Part shown: one piece after another, positions 1 to 7,906 of the stretch
How the letters are laid out: each line of letters begins with the position of its first letter
How positions within the stretch are numbered: the first letter of the stretch is position 1
Origin: Sva-07 sp038321235
Lineage (GTDB): Bacteria > Actinomycetota > Acidimicrobiia > Acidimicrobiales > Ilumatobacteraceae
Direction of reading: 5' to 3'
DNA length: 19,894 bases
Assembly (NCBI GenBank): GCA_038321235.1
Contig: JBBQEU010000063.1
Coordinates: forward strand, 1-19,894
Made by a program: the position numbers and the translations under genes
Notes under the pieces: model-generated
Databases searched by the model: none
The model's input: only the letters and a program-made list of their open reading frames with translations
What the model was told of the DNA's origin: nothing

Positions 1-333
1 CTGACCCAACCGGTCACCGGCCGTCGTGAACGCCAATCCCGGCACCACCACGACATCGGGCCAGGTCGGATCGACGTCGGCCTCGGGCACCGCAGCGAGC
101 CGGCCGGTGGCGGCGCACCACACCAACAGCGATCGGGTCTCCGGCTCTCCGGGCACCGACGTGAATGCCAGCACCGTCTCTGCAACGACCATCGATGGGA
201 GCGCAACCAGGTGTCGCCACAGATCCTCGGACCGTTCGTCGCGCTCGGGTAGGGAGCGGCGCAGCGTGCGCATCGAGGCTCGACGGGCCACCTTCGCGTC
301 GGCGGCCGACGGGGACGCCGTTCGGTCGGTCAT
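1..333 (-). CDS. 5-formyltetrahydrofolate cyclo-ligase, partial (C-terminus beyond left edge)
   Basis: Reading the minus strand from an ATG at 333 gives 111 codons with no stop before the left edge, so the C-terminal part is missing. The family converts 5-formyl-THF to 5,10-methenyl-THF with ATP in the cytoplasm. Seen: an N-terminal basic helix with AKVARR and MRTLRRSLPERDE, the strand TVLAFTSVPGEPET, then PEADVDPTWPDVVVVPG followed by LAFTTAGDRLGQ. The last stretch is the substrate/ATP-loop region that in this family leads into a GGGYYDR-type motif, which would lie just outside the window. The start fits the family N-terminus. The divergent flavin reductase begins only 26 bp away, so the promoter of each gene must overlap the other gene, or the transcripts have very short leaders. 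The family call rests on the motif around 1-60. Confidence 0.85.
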   Translation of the reverse strand, partial: MTDRTASPSAADAKVARRASMRTLRRSLPERDERSEDLWRHLVALPSMVVAETVLAFTSVPGEPETRSLLVWCAATGRLAAVPEADVDPTWPDVVVVPGLAFTTAGDRLGQ

Positions 334-359
334 CGACGGGGAGCGTACAGTTGGCGTCG

Positions 360-902
360 ATGAGCGACCCGACGCAACTCCCCGACGCCAACGCCGTTCC
401 CTTCGACTCGAAGCACTTCCGAACGGTGCTCGGCCACTTTCCCACCGGGGTCACCGTGATCACCGGAATGATCGAGGGAGACCGACCCCACGGCTTCACG
501 ATCGGTTCGTTCACGTCGGTGTCGCTCGATCCGCCGCTGGTCGGCTTTCTCCCGCAGACCGATTCCGAGACGTGGGCGCTGATGGCCGATGCCGGCAGCT
601 TCTGCGTCAACGTGCTCAGCGACCAACAGAGCGATCTGTGTTGGAAGTTCGCGAAGAGCGGTACCGAGGCGTCGAGGTTCGACGGTGTCGAGTGGCATGC
701 AGCGCCGTCGGGCGCTCCGGTGCTCGAACGAGCAGTTGCATGGATCGACTGCGCCGTCGAAGAGGTGTACGAGATGGGCGATCACTACTTCGTGCTCGGG
801 CGGGTCACCTCGCTCGACGCCGACGCCGACCACAACGGCCTGCCCCCGCAGCCGCTCGTGTTCTACCGCGGCACGATCGGTGGATTCGCCGCCGAGGGCT
901 GA
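360..902 (+). CDS. Flavin reductase family protein (DIM6/NTAB, HpaC-like)
   Basis: 180 aa. The frame stays open further upstream, but the ATG at 360 (MSDPTQLPDANAVPF) is chosen because the upstream part overlaps the divergent folate gene and has no family character; the Shine-Dalgarno is weak (GGGGAG about 17 nt upstream). The flavin reductase-like domain spans roughly residues 18-178: FRTVLGHFPTGVTVITG, GFTIGSFTSVSLDPPLVGF, then SFCVNVLSDQQSDLCWKF with SRFDGVEW, and at the end the strand HYFVLGRVTSL and PLVFYRGTIGGF. Members bind FMN/FAD and reduce it with NAD(P)H, often to feed a two-component monooxygenase. No monooxygenase partner lies in this window, so the substrate and partner are unknown. 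Followed 36 bp later by the DUF3054 gene on the same strand. Confidence 0.88.
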   Translation: MSDPTQLPDANAVPFDSKHFRTVLGHFPTGVTVITGMIEGDRPHGFTIGSFTSVSLDPPLVGFLPQTDSETWALMADAGSFCVNVLSDQQSDLCWKFAKSGTEASRFDGVEWHAAPSGAPVLERAVAWIDCAVEEVYEMGDHYFVLGRVTSLDADADHNGLPPQPLVFYRGTIGGFAAEG

Positions 903-938
903 GGTGCAGATCGGACCGCCAGCCACGAGACTGGGCGC

Positions 939-1322
939 ATGGATCGACGCCTGCCGCTCGCGCTCGGGATCGACGTGTTCTCCGTCACGCTGTTCGTCGC
1001 CATCGGACGTCGAGAACACGAACGCGACTCCGCGATCGCCGGCTTCATCTCCACCTTGGCGCCGTTCATCATCGCCCTCGGCATCGCCTGGCTGGTGCTC
1101 CGCGCATGGCAGCGACCAACCGGCTGGCGAATCGGTGTTGGCATCTGGGCGATCACCCTCGTTGCCGGGATGCTGCTGCGCAATCTGGTGTTCGGCGACG
1201 GCACGGCGACGTCGTTCGTCATCGTCGCCACCATCTTCCTTGCGTTGTTCCTCGTGGGCTGGCGCCTGGCATACGGACTGTTCGGGCGCCGATCGACGCG
1301 CACCCCTGCCGGCAGCGTGTGA
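939..1322 (+). CDS. DUF3054 family integral membrane protein
   Basis: 127 aa, start ATG at 939. Four hydrophobic segments are visible at about residues 5-22, 38-58, 66-84 and 91-112, separated by short loops, with a basic C-terminal tail (GRRSTRTPAG). The segment FVAIGRREHERDSAIAGF after the first helix is the characteristic stretch of DUF3054, a small four-helix membrane family common in Actinobacteria and of unknown function. It lies 36 bp downstream of the flavin reductase and 80 bp upstream of the beta-lactamase-fold gene, all on the plus strand, so co-transcription is possible. The function cannot be deduced from the sequence. Confidence 0.82.
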   Translation: MDRRLPLALGIDVFSVTLFVAIGRREHERDSAIAGFISTLAPFIIALGIAWLVLRAWQRPTGWRIGVGIWAITLVAGMLLRNLVFGDGTATSFVIVATIFLALFLVGWRLAYGLFGRRSTRTPAGSV

Positions 1323-1402
1323 GCGGTCGGATCAGGTCGTGGCGCAGTAGATCTCCAGCCGTCGGCTCGTCGGCGATGCCGCTGTTGGGGCAAGCTCGGC
1401 GG

Positions 1403-2641
1403 ATGCCAGCATTGAAGATCGAGATCGACCCCACCGAGGCAGGGTTCTCGCCCGAGCGTCTCGCCCGCATCGACCGCCACTTCGAGGGCTACGTCGAGCA
1501 GAAGAAGCTGGCCGGCTGGCACCTCGCGCTGAGCCGGCGTGGCCAACTCGTCCACTCATCGACGATGGGCCACCGCGACATCGCCGCCGAGCTTCCGTAC
1601 ACCGACGACACGATCGTGCGGATGTTCTCGATGACCAAGCCGATCACGTCGGTCGCTGCGATGATGCTGTACGAGGAGGGCGCGTTCGAGCTGAAGTCAC
1701 CGATCTCGAAATGGCTGCCCGAGTTCGCCGACCCCCGGGTGTACCGATCCGGTTCGCACCTCGCCCCGATGACCGACCCGCTCGTCGAGCCCATCCGGGT
1801 GTGGCATCTCCTGACACACACGTCGGGCCTCACCTACGGCTTCCACAACACTCACGTGACCGATGCGATCTATCGACGCGGCGGGTTCGAGTGGGGCAAC
1901 CCGCCGGGCGCCGATCTCGCCGAGTGCTGTGCCATGTGGGCCTCGATGCCGCTCGCGTTCCAGCCCGGCACCGAATGGAACTACGGCGTGTCGACCGACG
2001 TGCTCGGCCGGCTGGTCGAGGTCGTGTCGGGCATGGCGCTCGACGAGTTCTTCCGCACCCGCATCTTCGAACCGTTGGGGATGACCGACACCGACTTCCA
2101 CGTGCACGATGACGACATCGATCGCTTCGCGGCGTTGTACGTGCGCAACCCGGCGACCGGCGAAGCGGTGCGAGCGCCCGATGCGCTCGGCCGAGCCAGC
2201 ACATCGAAGCCCACGATGCTCGGCGGCGGCGGGGGCCTCGTCGGCACCGCCCACGACTACCTGCGTTTCGCTCACATGCTGTTGAACAAGGGCGAACTCG
2301 ACGGTGTGCGTCTGCTCGGGAGCCGAACGGTCGACTACATGACCCGCAATCACCTGCCAGGTGGCGCGGACCTCGAACACTTCGGCCGGCCGCTGTTCGC
2401 CGAGACCAGCTTCGACGGCGTCGGCTTCGGGCTCGGATTCTCGGTCGTGCTCGATGCCGCGGAGAGCAAGGTGATGCGCTCCGAGGGTGAGTACTCGTGG
2501 GGCGGAGCAGCGAGCACCATCTTCTGGGTCGACCCGGTCAACGAGATCGTCGCGTTGTTCCTCACGCAGATGCTCCCGTCGAGCACGTATCCGATTCGGT
2601 CGGAACTCAACCAGCTCGTCCAGCAGGCGCTCGTCGACTGA
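1403..2641 (+). CDS. Serine hydrolase, beta-lactamase/class C-like esterase family
   Basis: 412 aa from the ATG at 1403 (MPALKIEIDPTEAGFSPERL). An in-frame ATG at 1376 is possible but would add residues not typical of the family. The frame is open far upstream but that part is out-of-frame shadow of other genes. The S-x-x-K nucleophile motif is S76-M-T-K79 inside MFSMTKPITSVAAMMLYEEG. The second motif is the Tyr of WNYGVSTD (Y194), and the third lies in YSWGGAAST near the C-terminus, where penicillin-binding relatives have a K-T-G or H-x-G strand. This pattern is typical of EstB-type esterases and other beta-lactamase-fold hydrolases rather than true beta-lactamases. No signal peptide is seen, so it is probably cytoplasmic. 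Substrate unknown. Its last 35 bp overlap the end of the convergent gene at 2607. Confidence 0.9.
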   Translation: MPALKIEIDPTEAGFSPERLARIDRHFEGYVEQKKLAGWHLALSRRGQLVHSSTMGHRDIAAELPYTDDTIVRMFSMTKPITSVAAMMLYEEGAFELKSPISKWLPEFADPRVYRSGSHLAPMTDPLVEPIRVWHLLTHTSGLTYGFHNTHVTDAIYRRGGFEWGNPPGADLAECCAMWASMPLAFQPGTEWNYGVSTDVLGRLVEVVSGMALDEFFRTRIFEPLGMTDTDFHVHDDDIDRFAALYVRNPATGEAVRAPDALGRASTSKPTMLGGGGGLVGTAHDYLRFAHMLLNKGELDGVRLLGSRTVDYMTRNHLPGGADLEHFGRPLFAETSFDGVGFGLGFSVVLDAAESKVMRSEGEYSWGGAASTIFWVDPVNEIVALFLTQMLPSSTYPIRSELNQLVQQALVD

Positions 2642-2993
2642 GCCGCGCGGCGAGATCGTCGACGAGGGTGGCGAACTCGTGGTCGATGTCGTCGATCCAC
2701 ACGAAATGGTGGTTGACCTCGAGGCTCACGAAGCCATGGAGTTGCGACCAGGCTCCCACCGCCTCGAACCGGTCTGATGCCGGCCACGAGACGAGGTCAC
2801 CGCGATCGACGCCGCGGAGGTCGGCGATCGCGTCGGTGAACGTGGCGAAGACGCGAACCTGGGCATCGATCGTTGGACCTCCGGGCGGCGCCACGCAACC
2901 CGGTAGGACGTCGGTGAACACGAGCGTGAATCGCGCCGGGTAGGTGGCGGTGTTCGACCACGAAGTCCAGCCATCACCCCCGATCGGAGACAT
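2607..2993 (-). CDS. TetR-type C-terminal (WHG) domain protein lacking the HTH half; likely truncated regulator
   Basis: 128 aa from an ATG at 2993. The visible part matches the ligand-binding half of TetR regulators: YPARFTLVFTDVLPGCVAPP, a helix QVRVFATFTDAIADLRG, then AWSQLHGFVSLEVNHHF (W82, H86, G87), the Trp-His-Gly signature of the WHG domain. There is no helix-turn-helix upstream; the 11 bp before it lead straight to the stop of the F420-type reductase. A similar domain occurs in the intact TetR gene at 3647, where PHAYALLYGTPVPGYAAP parallels this segment. Either this is the remnant of a second TetR gene whose N-terminus was lost by deletion, or a stand-alone ligand-binding domain kept as an accessory subunit. 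No internal stop or frameshift is seen. It could be co-transcribed with the reductase. Confidence 0.65.
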   Translation of the reverse strand: MSPIGGDGWTSWSNTATYPARFTLVFTDVLPGCVAPPGGPTIDAQVRVFATFTDAIADLRGVDRGDLVSWPASDRFEAVGAWSQLHGFVSLEVNHHFVWIDDIDHEFATLVDDLAARLSRRAPAGRAG

Positions 2994-3004
2994 CCATGAC
3001 CCAC

Positions 3005-3526
3005 TCACCCAGCCCCACCAACCCGAGCGCTCACGGACGTCACTGCTGGGAGTGCGCGGAGTTCGAAGACGGGGTGCTTCGGAGCGGCTGCGAGCAGTTC
3101 CTCGGAGCTGGCATCCGGGCCGACGCCGTCGAAGAACTGACCGACCTCCCACTTCCATCGCCGCAGGTACGGGCGCAGGATCTCGGGCTTGTCGGAGTCG
3201 ACGACTTCGTCCACCGCGACGTGCTCGACGCGCCGGCCGACTCGAAGGTCGACCGCACCGGCCGCTCGAGCGTTGAGCACCCACTGCGTCACCCCGCGGG
3301 GCGCCACGAGGAATCGCCGGTCGCCGAGCGTGAGGACGTTGACCGGAGTGGAGCGAACCTCGCCCGACACGCGGCCGGGAACCTCGAGCACCCGTGAACC
3401 CCACAGACTGATACCGAGGCGCGTACAGGCGGCAACGAACCGGTTGAAAACGTTTTTCGTGAACCAGTCCGGTGCGAGGTATCGCACCTCGCTCGTTGTT
3501 GGAGGAATGGGTTCCGTGTCGGGCAT
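3005..3526 (-). CDS. F420 (deazaflavin)-dependent nitroreductase family protein
   Basis: 173 aa. The start is the ATG at 3526, preceded by AGGAG with 7-nt spacing; an upstream in-frame ATG at 3556 lies 5' of this ribosome site and within a predicted operator. The Ddn-type split beta-barrel is recognisable from VLEVPGRVSGEVRSTPVNVL (residues 47-66; G-R-x-S-G-x-x-R-x-T-P), followed by RRFLVAPRGVTQWVLNARAAG (71-90) and DLRVGRRVEHV (93-103). These are the usual F420-binding segments of the family that reduces quinones or nitro compounds with reduced F420. After HPVFELRAL there are about 14 extra residues (PAVTSVSARVGGAG), which may mark an old deletion junction with the TetR fragment downstream. 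It is divergent from an intact TetR gene, suggesting repression by that protein. Confidence 0.85.
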   Translation of the reverse strand: MPDTEPIPPTTSEVRYLAPDWFTKNVFNRFVAACTRLGISLWGSRVLEVPGRVSGEVRSTPVNVLTLGDRRFLVAPRGVTQWVLNARAAGAVDLRVGRRVEHVAVDEVVDSDKPEILRPYLRRWKWEVGQFFDGVGPDASSEELLAAAPKHPVFELRALPAVTSVSARVGGAG

Positions 3527-3549
3527 GGTGATCTCCTGATCAAGTTGAG

Positions 3550-3562
3550 AGAGCATCGCTCT
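3550..3562. promoter_or_regulatory. Candidate TetR operator 1
   Basis: AGAGC-ATC-GCTCT is a perfect inverted repeat (5-bp arms, 3-bp centre). It lies between the predicted -10 box of the reductase and its ribosome site. Its inner 11 bp match operator 2 at 9 of 11 positions. Confidence 0.55.
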
Positions 3563-3573
3563 TGTTTGTGATC

Positions 3574-3601
3574 ACTGTACCAATGGGTGTCGAGAAGTCA
3601 A
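3574..3601 (-). promoter_or_regulatory. Predicted sigma-70-type promoter of the F420-type reductase
   Basis: On the minus strand TTGACT (3601-3596) and TACAGT (3579-3574) are separated by 16 bp, close to the TTGACA/TATAAT consensus. Transcription would begin near 3567, just upstream of operator 1. The -35 box touches operator 2. Confidence 0.5.
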
Positions 3602-3613
3602 GAGCAGTGCTCA
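3601..3613. promoter_or_regulatory. Candidate TetR operator 2
   Basis: GAGCA-G-TGCTC (3602-3612) is a perfect palindrome around position 3607, 51 bp centre-to-centre from operator 1 and similar to it in sequence. It abuts the -35 box of the reductase promoter. On the other strand it lies upstream of a weak CATACT box (3635-3640) that would give a leaderless TetR transcript. Confidence 0.55.
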
Positions 3614-3646
3614 CATCTCGGAGCGCCGATCTGTCATACTGAGCCA

Positions 3647-4372
3647 ATGCCCACGCCACCGACAGCAGGCGGGCAACCTGCAATCCCGGGAGCTCGCGAG
3701 CGCGCACGAGCAGAGGTGCGCGCTGCCATCCTCGCAACCGCTGGATCGCATGTCGCCGAACACGGCGCAGCAGCCCTCTCGCTGCGAGCCGTGGCACGGG
3801 ATCTCGGCATGGTGTCCTCCGCGCTCTACCGCTACTTCCCTGGCCGCGACGACCTCATCACTGCGCTGATCATCCAGGCCTACGACTCGCTGGGCGCCCA
3901 CACCGAGGTCGCCGTCGACGCAACCCTCGGCTTCCCAGCAGCGCAACGGTGGGTCGAGGCTGCACTGGCCATCCGCGAATGGGCGACGACGCAACCCCAC
4001 GCATACGCGCTGCTGTATGGCACACCGGTTCCCGGCTACGCCGCACCCGACGACACCGTCGCTCCGGGGACACGCGTCTCTCGAGCCTTGGTGCGAATCG
4101 TTCGTGATGCCTCCGCAGATGATCTGCTCGAGCCACCGAGCGCCACCATGGTGAGCGACGGGACGGCCGAATCATTCGTGTGGCTCCGAGGCGAACTCGA
4201 CGTCGATGTCGCCGATGAGACGTTGCTCGCGATATTGCTGGCATGGACGCAGCTGTTCGGGCTGCTCACCTTCGAACTCTTCGGCCAGACGCGCAACTTC
4301 GTCCACGACGATGCGTTGTTGTTCCGCGACGCTGCCGAAACGATGGCCGCCGGCATGGGGCTCGCACGGTGA
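3647..4372 (+). CDS. TetR/AcrR family transcriptional regulator
   Basis: 241 aa, start ATG at 3647 (MPTPPTAGGQPAIPG). The frame extends 20 codons upstream, but through the operator region and without family character. The N-terminal DNA-binding domain spans about residues 20-70: ILATAGSHVAEHGAAALSL, then RAVARDLGMVSSALYRYFPG with the typical Y-R-Y-F-x-x-R-D-D-L turn. The C-terminal domain has PHAYALLYGTPVPGYAAP and LLAWTQLFGLLTFELFG, of the WHG type. The gene is divergent from the F420-type reductase with two related palindromes between them, so autoregulation and control of the reductase are likely; the ligand is unknown. A CATACT box 7 bp before the ATG and the absence of a ribosome site suggest a leaderless mRNA. 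It ends 18 bp from the convergent ilvD. Confidence 0.92.
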   Translation: MPTPPTAGGQPAIPGARERARAEVRAAILATAGSHVAEHGAAALSLRAVARDLGMVSSALYRYFPGRDDLITALIIQAYDSLGAHTEVAVDATLGFPAAQRWVEAALAIREWATTQPHAYALLYGTPVPGYAAPDDTVAPGTRVSRALVRIVRDASADDLLEPPSATMVSDGTAESFVWLRGELDVDVADETLLAILLAWTQLFGLLTFELFGQTRNFVHDDALLFRDAAETMAAGMGLAR

Positions 4373-4390
4373 GCAGCGAAGGTCGACGAC

Positions 4391-6106
4391 TCAGATGGTG
4401 TTGGTGATCGCTCCGGTCTCGGCGCCCTGCACGAGCTTGGCGTACTTGCCGAGCACGCCGGAGGTGTAGCGCGGCGGGTTGGGCTGCCACCCATCGCGGC
4501 GGCTGTCGAGCTCGGCGTCGTCGACGAGGAGATCGAGCGACTTGGTCGGCACGTCGACACGGATCCGGTCGCCGTCACGTACGAACGCGATCGGGCCCCC
4601 TTCTGTGGCTTCGGGCGCGACGTGGCCGATGCAGAAACCCCATGTGCCGCCGGAGAACCGGCCGTCGGTGATCAGCGCACAGTCCGACCCGCGGCCTGCA
4701 CCCTTCAGCGCGCCGGTGATGGCGAGCATTTCTCGCATGCCCGGGCCACCCTTCGGGCCTTCGTAGCGGATCACGATCACCGTGCCGGGCTGGATCGAGC
4801 CCGCGAGGATCGCCTCCATCGCGAACGACTCGTCGTCGAACACACGGGCAGGGCCCTCGAACTGCATCTGGTTGTCGGACAGACCCGCGACCTTGACGAC
4901 GGCACCCTTGGGGGCCAACGAACCGGTCAGGATGTTGATGCCACCGGCGGTGTGGATGGGCGCGTCGAGCGGGTGCACGACCACGCCATCGGCGGCGGGC
5001 GGGTCGATCTCGGCGAGGTTCTCGGCCATCGTCTTGCCGGTCACGGTCATCACGTCGCCGTGGAGCAAGCCGGCGTCGAGGAGGACCTTCAGCACGACGG
5101 GAACGCCACCGACACGGTCGAGATCGCTCATGTGGAACTTGCCGCCCGGCTTCATGTCGGCGATGTGCGGGACACGGTCGGCAATGCGGTTGAAGTCGTC
5201 GAGGTCGAGGTCGACGCGAGCTTCGTTGGCGAGCGCCAAGAGGTGCAGCACGGCGTTCGTCGAACCGCCGAGGGCGGAGGTGACGGCGATCGCGTTCTCG
5301 AACGCCTGCTTGGTCATGATCTGGCGCGGGGTGATGCCGAGACGCAACAGATTGACCACAGCGGCACCGGCTCGCTCGGCATCAGCCTCGCGACGACCGT
5401 CGATCGCCGGCGGCGACGCCGTACCGGGCAGGCTCATCCCGATCGCCTCGGCGATCGAACTCATGGTGTTCGCAGTGAACATCCCACCGCATGCGCCCTC
5501 ACCGGGGCACGCCTTCGATTCGATGGCGTGCAGTTCGGCGTCGTCGATCGTGCCGGCGGCATGCGCCCCGACGGCTTCGAACACGCTGGTGATGTCGAGT
5601 GCCGTGCCGTTGTGCTCGCCCGGCATGGTCGAGCCGTTGTAGACGAACACGCTCGCCAGGTCGAGTCGGGCGGCGGCGAGGAGCATGCCGGGGATCGACT
5701 TGTCGCAACCGGCGAGACCGACGAATCCGTCGAATCGTTCGGCGTGCATGACCGTCTCGACCGAGTCGACGATCACCTCGCGCGACACGAGCGAGGCCCG
5801 CATGCCCTCGTGCCCCATCGAGATGCCATCACTGACGGTGATGGTGCCGAACTCCATCGGGAAACCGCCCGCCCCACGGACGCCGACCTTGGCGTGCTCG
5901 GCCAACTTGCGCAGCGTCATGTTGCACGGGGTGACTTCGTTCCACGACGAAGCGATACCGATCTGCGGCTTCTCCCAGTCGTCGTCACCCATGCCGACGG
6001 CGCGCAGCATCGCTCGCGACGGCGCCTTCTGCATGCCGTCGGTGACGTCACGCGACCGTGGCTTGACGTCGACGGGTGTTCCAGCTGTGTTCGCAGCATC
6101 GCTCAT
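4391..6106 (-). CDS. ilvD: Dihydroxy-acid dehydratase
   Basis: 571 aa, start ATG at 6106 (MSDAANTAGTPVDVKPRSR); the open frame continues upstream but without family similarity. The enzyme dehydrates 2,3-dihydroxy-isovalerate and its methyl homologue to the 2-keto acids that precede valine, isoleucine and leucine (EC 4.2.1.9). The iron-sulfur ligands are visible: C61 in TPCNM, C134 in GCDKSIPG and C206 in CPGEGACGGMF, the three-cysteine pattern expected for a [2Fe-2S] enzyme. K136 is the Mg-binding lysine of the DKS motif, and GRFSGGTWGFCIGHVAPEA near the C-terminus holds the catalytic serine. The length is normal for the family. It is divergent from khtT (73 bp between starts) and convergent with the TetR gene (18 bp). 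No other ilv gene is in the window. Confidence 0.97.
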   Translation of the reverse strand: MSDAANTAGTPVDVKPRSRDVTDGMQKAPSRAMLRAVGMGDDDWEKPQIGIASSWNEVTPCNMTLRKLAEHAKVGVRGAGGFPMEFGTITVSDGISMGHEGMRASLVSREVIVDSVETVMHAERFDGFVGLAGCDKSIPGMLLAAARLDLASVFVYNGSTMPGEHNGTALDITSVFEAVGAHAAGTIDDAELHAIESKACPGEGACGGMFTANTMSSIAEAIGMSLPGTASPPAIDGRREADAERAGAAVVNLLRLGITPRQIMTKQAFENAIAVTSALGGSTNAVLHLLALANEARVDLDLDDFNRIADRVPHIADMKPGGKFHMSDLDRVGGVPVVLKVLLDAGLLHGDVMTVTGKTMAENLAEIDPPAADGVVVHPLDAPIHTAGGINILTGSLAPKGAVVKVAGLSDNQMQFEGPARVFDDESFAMEAILAGSIQPGTVIVIRYEGPKGGPGMREMLAITGALKGAGRGSDCALITDGRFSGGTWGFCIGHVAPEATEGGPIAFVRDGDRIRVDVPTKSLDLLVDDAELDSRRDGWQPNPPRYTSGVLGKYAKLVQGAETGAITNTI

Positions 6107-6179
6107 GGCCCGCACGGTAGTGCCGGACGACGGGGCCGTGCCTGGTGCTCTGCCCACCAGTCGCTGCCACAATGGGGCG

Positions 6180-6662
6180 ATGGCCGAGGTGCGAGAGACC
6201 AAGTTGCCGGGCGTCGGCGTACGCCACGAGTTCACCACCGAGGACGGTGCCGACATCGGGGTGCTCGTGCACCACGACGGCCGACGCGAGATCCTCGTGT
6301 ACGACTCCGACGACCCCGACAAGTGCTCGTCGATCGTTGCGCTGTCGGCGACCGACACACGAACGGTGTCGGAGCTCCTCGGAGCGAGCCGGGTGACCGA
6401 AGCGGTGGCAGCCGTCCAGCAGGAGATCGAGGGCCTGGCCATCGAGTGGATCGAACTCACACCGACCTCGCCGGCGGCGGGCGCCACGATCGGCGATGGC
6501 ATGTACCGCACCAAGACCGGCTCATCGATCGTCGCGGTGATCCGGGGCGGCGAGTCGATCCCAGCACCGGGCCCCGAGTTCCCGCTGGTTGCCGGTGACG
6601 TGATCGTCGCTGTCGGCACAGCCGAGGGGCTGGCACAGATGCGCGACCTCATTCGCCAGTGA
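6180..6662 (+). CDS. khtT: KhtT-like regulatory subunit of a K+/H+ antiporter (TrkA-C/RCK_C domain)
   Basis: 160 aa, start ATG at 6180 (MAEVRETKLPGVGVRHEF). The N-terminal half (1-75) has the KLPGVGVRHEFTTEDG pattern of KhtT/YhaT proteins. The C-terminal half (about 85-160) is a TrkA-C domain: IEWIELTPTSPAAGATIG, then GSSIVAVIRGGESIPAPGPEF and LVAGDVIVAVGTAEGL, with the characteristic 'L-x-x-G-D-x-I-x-V-x-G' strand. Such cytoplasmic subunits bind nucleotide at RCK_C and gate the transporter encoded next to them. The transporter gene starts 29 bp downstream. The length matches the family. The call is firm at the family level; the symbol is by analogy with Bacillus KhtT. Confidence 0.85.
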   Translation: MAEVRETKLPGVGVRHEFTTEDGADIGVLVHHDGRREILVYDSDDPDKCSSIVALSATDTRTVSELLGASRVTEAVAAVQQEIEGLAIEWIELTPTSPAAGATIGDGMYRTKTGSSIVAVIRGGESIPAPGPEFPLVAGDVIVAVGTAEGLAQMRDLIRQ

Positions 6663-6691
6663 TGCCCATCGTCCGATCCCATCGCTGACCG

Positions 6692-7906
6692 ATGCTGTTC
6701 GCCGCCGGCACCGACGAGGCCGCCCTCGCGTTCGTCGAGATCGGCGCGCTGGTCGTCGCACTGGCGCTGCTGTCGCGTCTTGCCGGGAGGTTCGGGATCT
6801 CGGCGATCCCGCTGTACCTGATCGCCGGTCTCGCGATGGGCGAGGGAGGGCTCGTGCAACTCGATGTGTCGGTCGAGTTCTTCGAGATCGCAGCTGAGAT
6901 CGGCGTGCTGCTGTTGCTGTTCGCGCTCGGACTCGAGTACTCCGATACCGAACTCCGCAGCGGTCTGCGATCAGGGCTCGCGCCGGGAATGGTCGACATG
7001 CTGCTGAACGCGCTCCCCGGCGTTGCGCTCGGCCTGCTGCTCGGCTGGGACCCGATCGCTGCAGTGCTGCTCGGCGGGGTCACCTGGATCAGTTCGTCGG
7101 GCGTGATCAGCAAGGTGCTGTCCGACCTCGGACGGCTCGGTTTCCGCGAGACGCCAGCGGTGTTGAACATCCTCGTGATGGAAGACCTGGCGATGGCAAT
7201 TTATTTGCCAGTGGTGGCCGCACTCATCGTCGGGGGGAGCTTCACCACAACGATCACCAGCGTACTGATCGCGCTCGCTGCGGTCACGGTGATCCTGCTC
7301 GCCGCGCTGCGCTACGGCCGGCGAATGAGTGGCCTCGTGGCCGGCGGCAGCGACGAGACATTCCTGCTCACCGTCTTCGGTATCACCCTGCTCGTTGCTG
7401 GTGTCGCTCAGCAGTTGGAGGTCTCAGGTGCGATCGGGGCGTTCCTCGTGGGCCTGGCCCTGTCGGGACGCGCTGAACAACGCGCCAACCAACTGATCTC
7501 GCCGCTGCGCGACCTGTTCGCGGCGACCTTCTTCTTGTTCTTCTCGTTCCAGATCGACCCCGCCGACCTGCTCGACGCGGCGATTCCCGCCACCCTGCTG
7601 ATCGTCGCCACCGCGCTCACAAAGGTGGCCACGGGCTGGTACGCGGCTGGACGCGTCGGCGCCGCCCCGAAAGGGCGACTGCGTGCCGGCACGGTGCTGA
7701 TCGCCCGCGGCGAGTTCTCGATCGTGATCGCCGCGCTCGGCTCGGAACTCGTCGACGGTCCCGAACTCGGAGCGCTCGCCGCCGGCTACGTGCTGATCTC
7801 GGCCATGGTCGGCCCCGTCATCACCAAGTTCTCCGATCGCATCCCGCTCCCGACCCGCCTGATGCGCCAAGCCCCACGAGCGCTCACGGCAACTGCGACC
7901 AAATGA
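6692..7906 (+). CDS. khtU: CPA2 family K+(Na+)/H+ antiporter, KhtU-like
   Basis: 404 aa, start ATG at 6692. It is almost entirely hydrophobic, with about 11-12 transmembrane stretches of the Na+/H+ exchanger fold. Recognisable CPA2 elements are GISAIPLYLIAGLAMGEGG near the N-terminus, LLLLFALGLEYSDTEL, the discontinuous-helix segment GGVTWISSSGVISKVL, VMEDLAMAIYLP, and ARGEFSIVIAALG near the C-terminus. There is no C-terminal NAD-binding TrkA-N domain of the KefB/KefC kind; regulation comes from the separate KhtT subunit. KhtTU systems export K+ in exchange for protons and help survival of electrophile and alkaline stress in Bacillus. The TGA stop at 7904-7906 lies inside a 46-bp palindromic repeat, which may serve as terminator. 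Confidence 0.9.
   Translation: MLFAAGTDEAALAFVEIGALVVALALLSRLAGRFGISAIPLYLIAGLAMGEGGLVQLDVSVEFFEIAAEIGVLLLLFALGLEYSDTELRSGLRSGLAPGMVDMLLNALPGVALGLLLGWDPIAAVLLGGVTWISSSGVISKVLSDLGRLGFRETPAVLNILVMEDLAMAIYLPVVAALIVGGSFTTTITSVLIALAAVTVILLAALRYGRRMSGLVAGGSDETFLLTVFGITLLVAGVAQQLEVSGAIGAFLVGLALSGRAEQRANQLISPLRDLFAATFFLFFSFQIDPADLLDAAIPATLLIVATALTKVATGWYAAGRVGAAPKGRLRAGTVLIARGEFSIVIAALGSELVDGPELGALAAGYVLISAMVGPVITKFSDRIPLPTRLMRQAPRALTATATK

Noticed and set aside
26..1402. Long plus-strand open frame upstream of and in frame with the serine hydrolase, which would give an 871-aa protein
   Set aside because: The upstream part is arginine-rich shadow of the folate, flavin reductase and DUF3054 genes in other frames; family similarity begins only at 1403.
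4622..6598. 658-aa plus-strand open frame antisense to ilvD
   Set aside because: Its composition (His/Asp/Arg/Val-rich) is that of a complementary-strand shadow of a high-GC gene; ilvD on the other strand has all its catalytic motifs.
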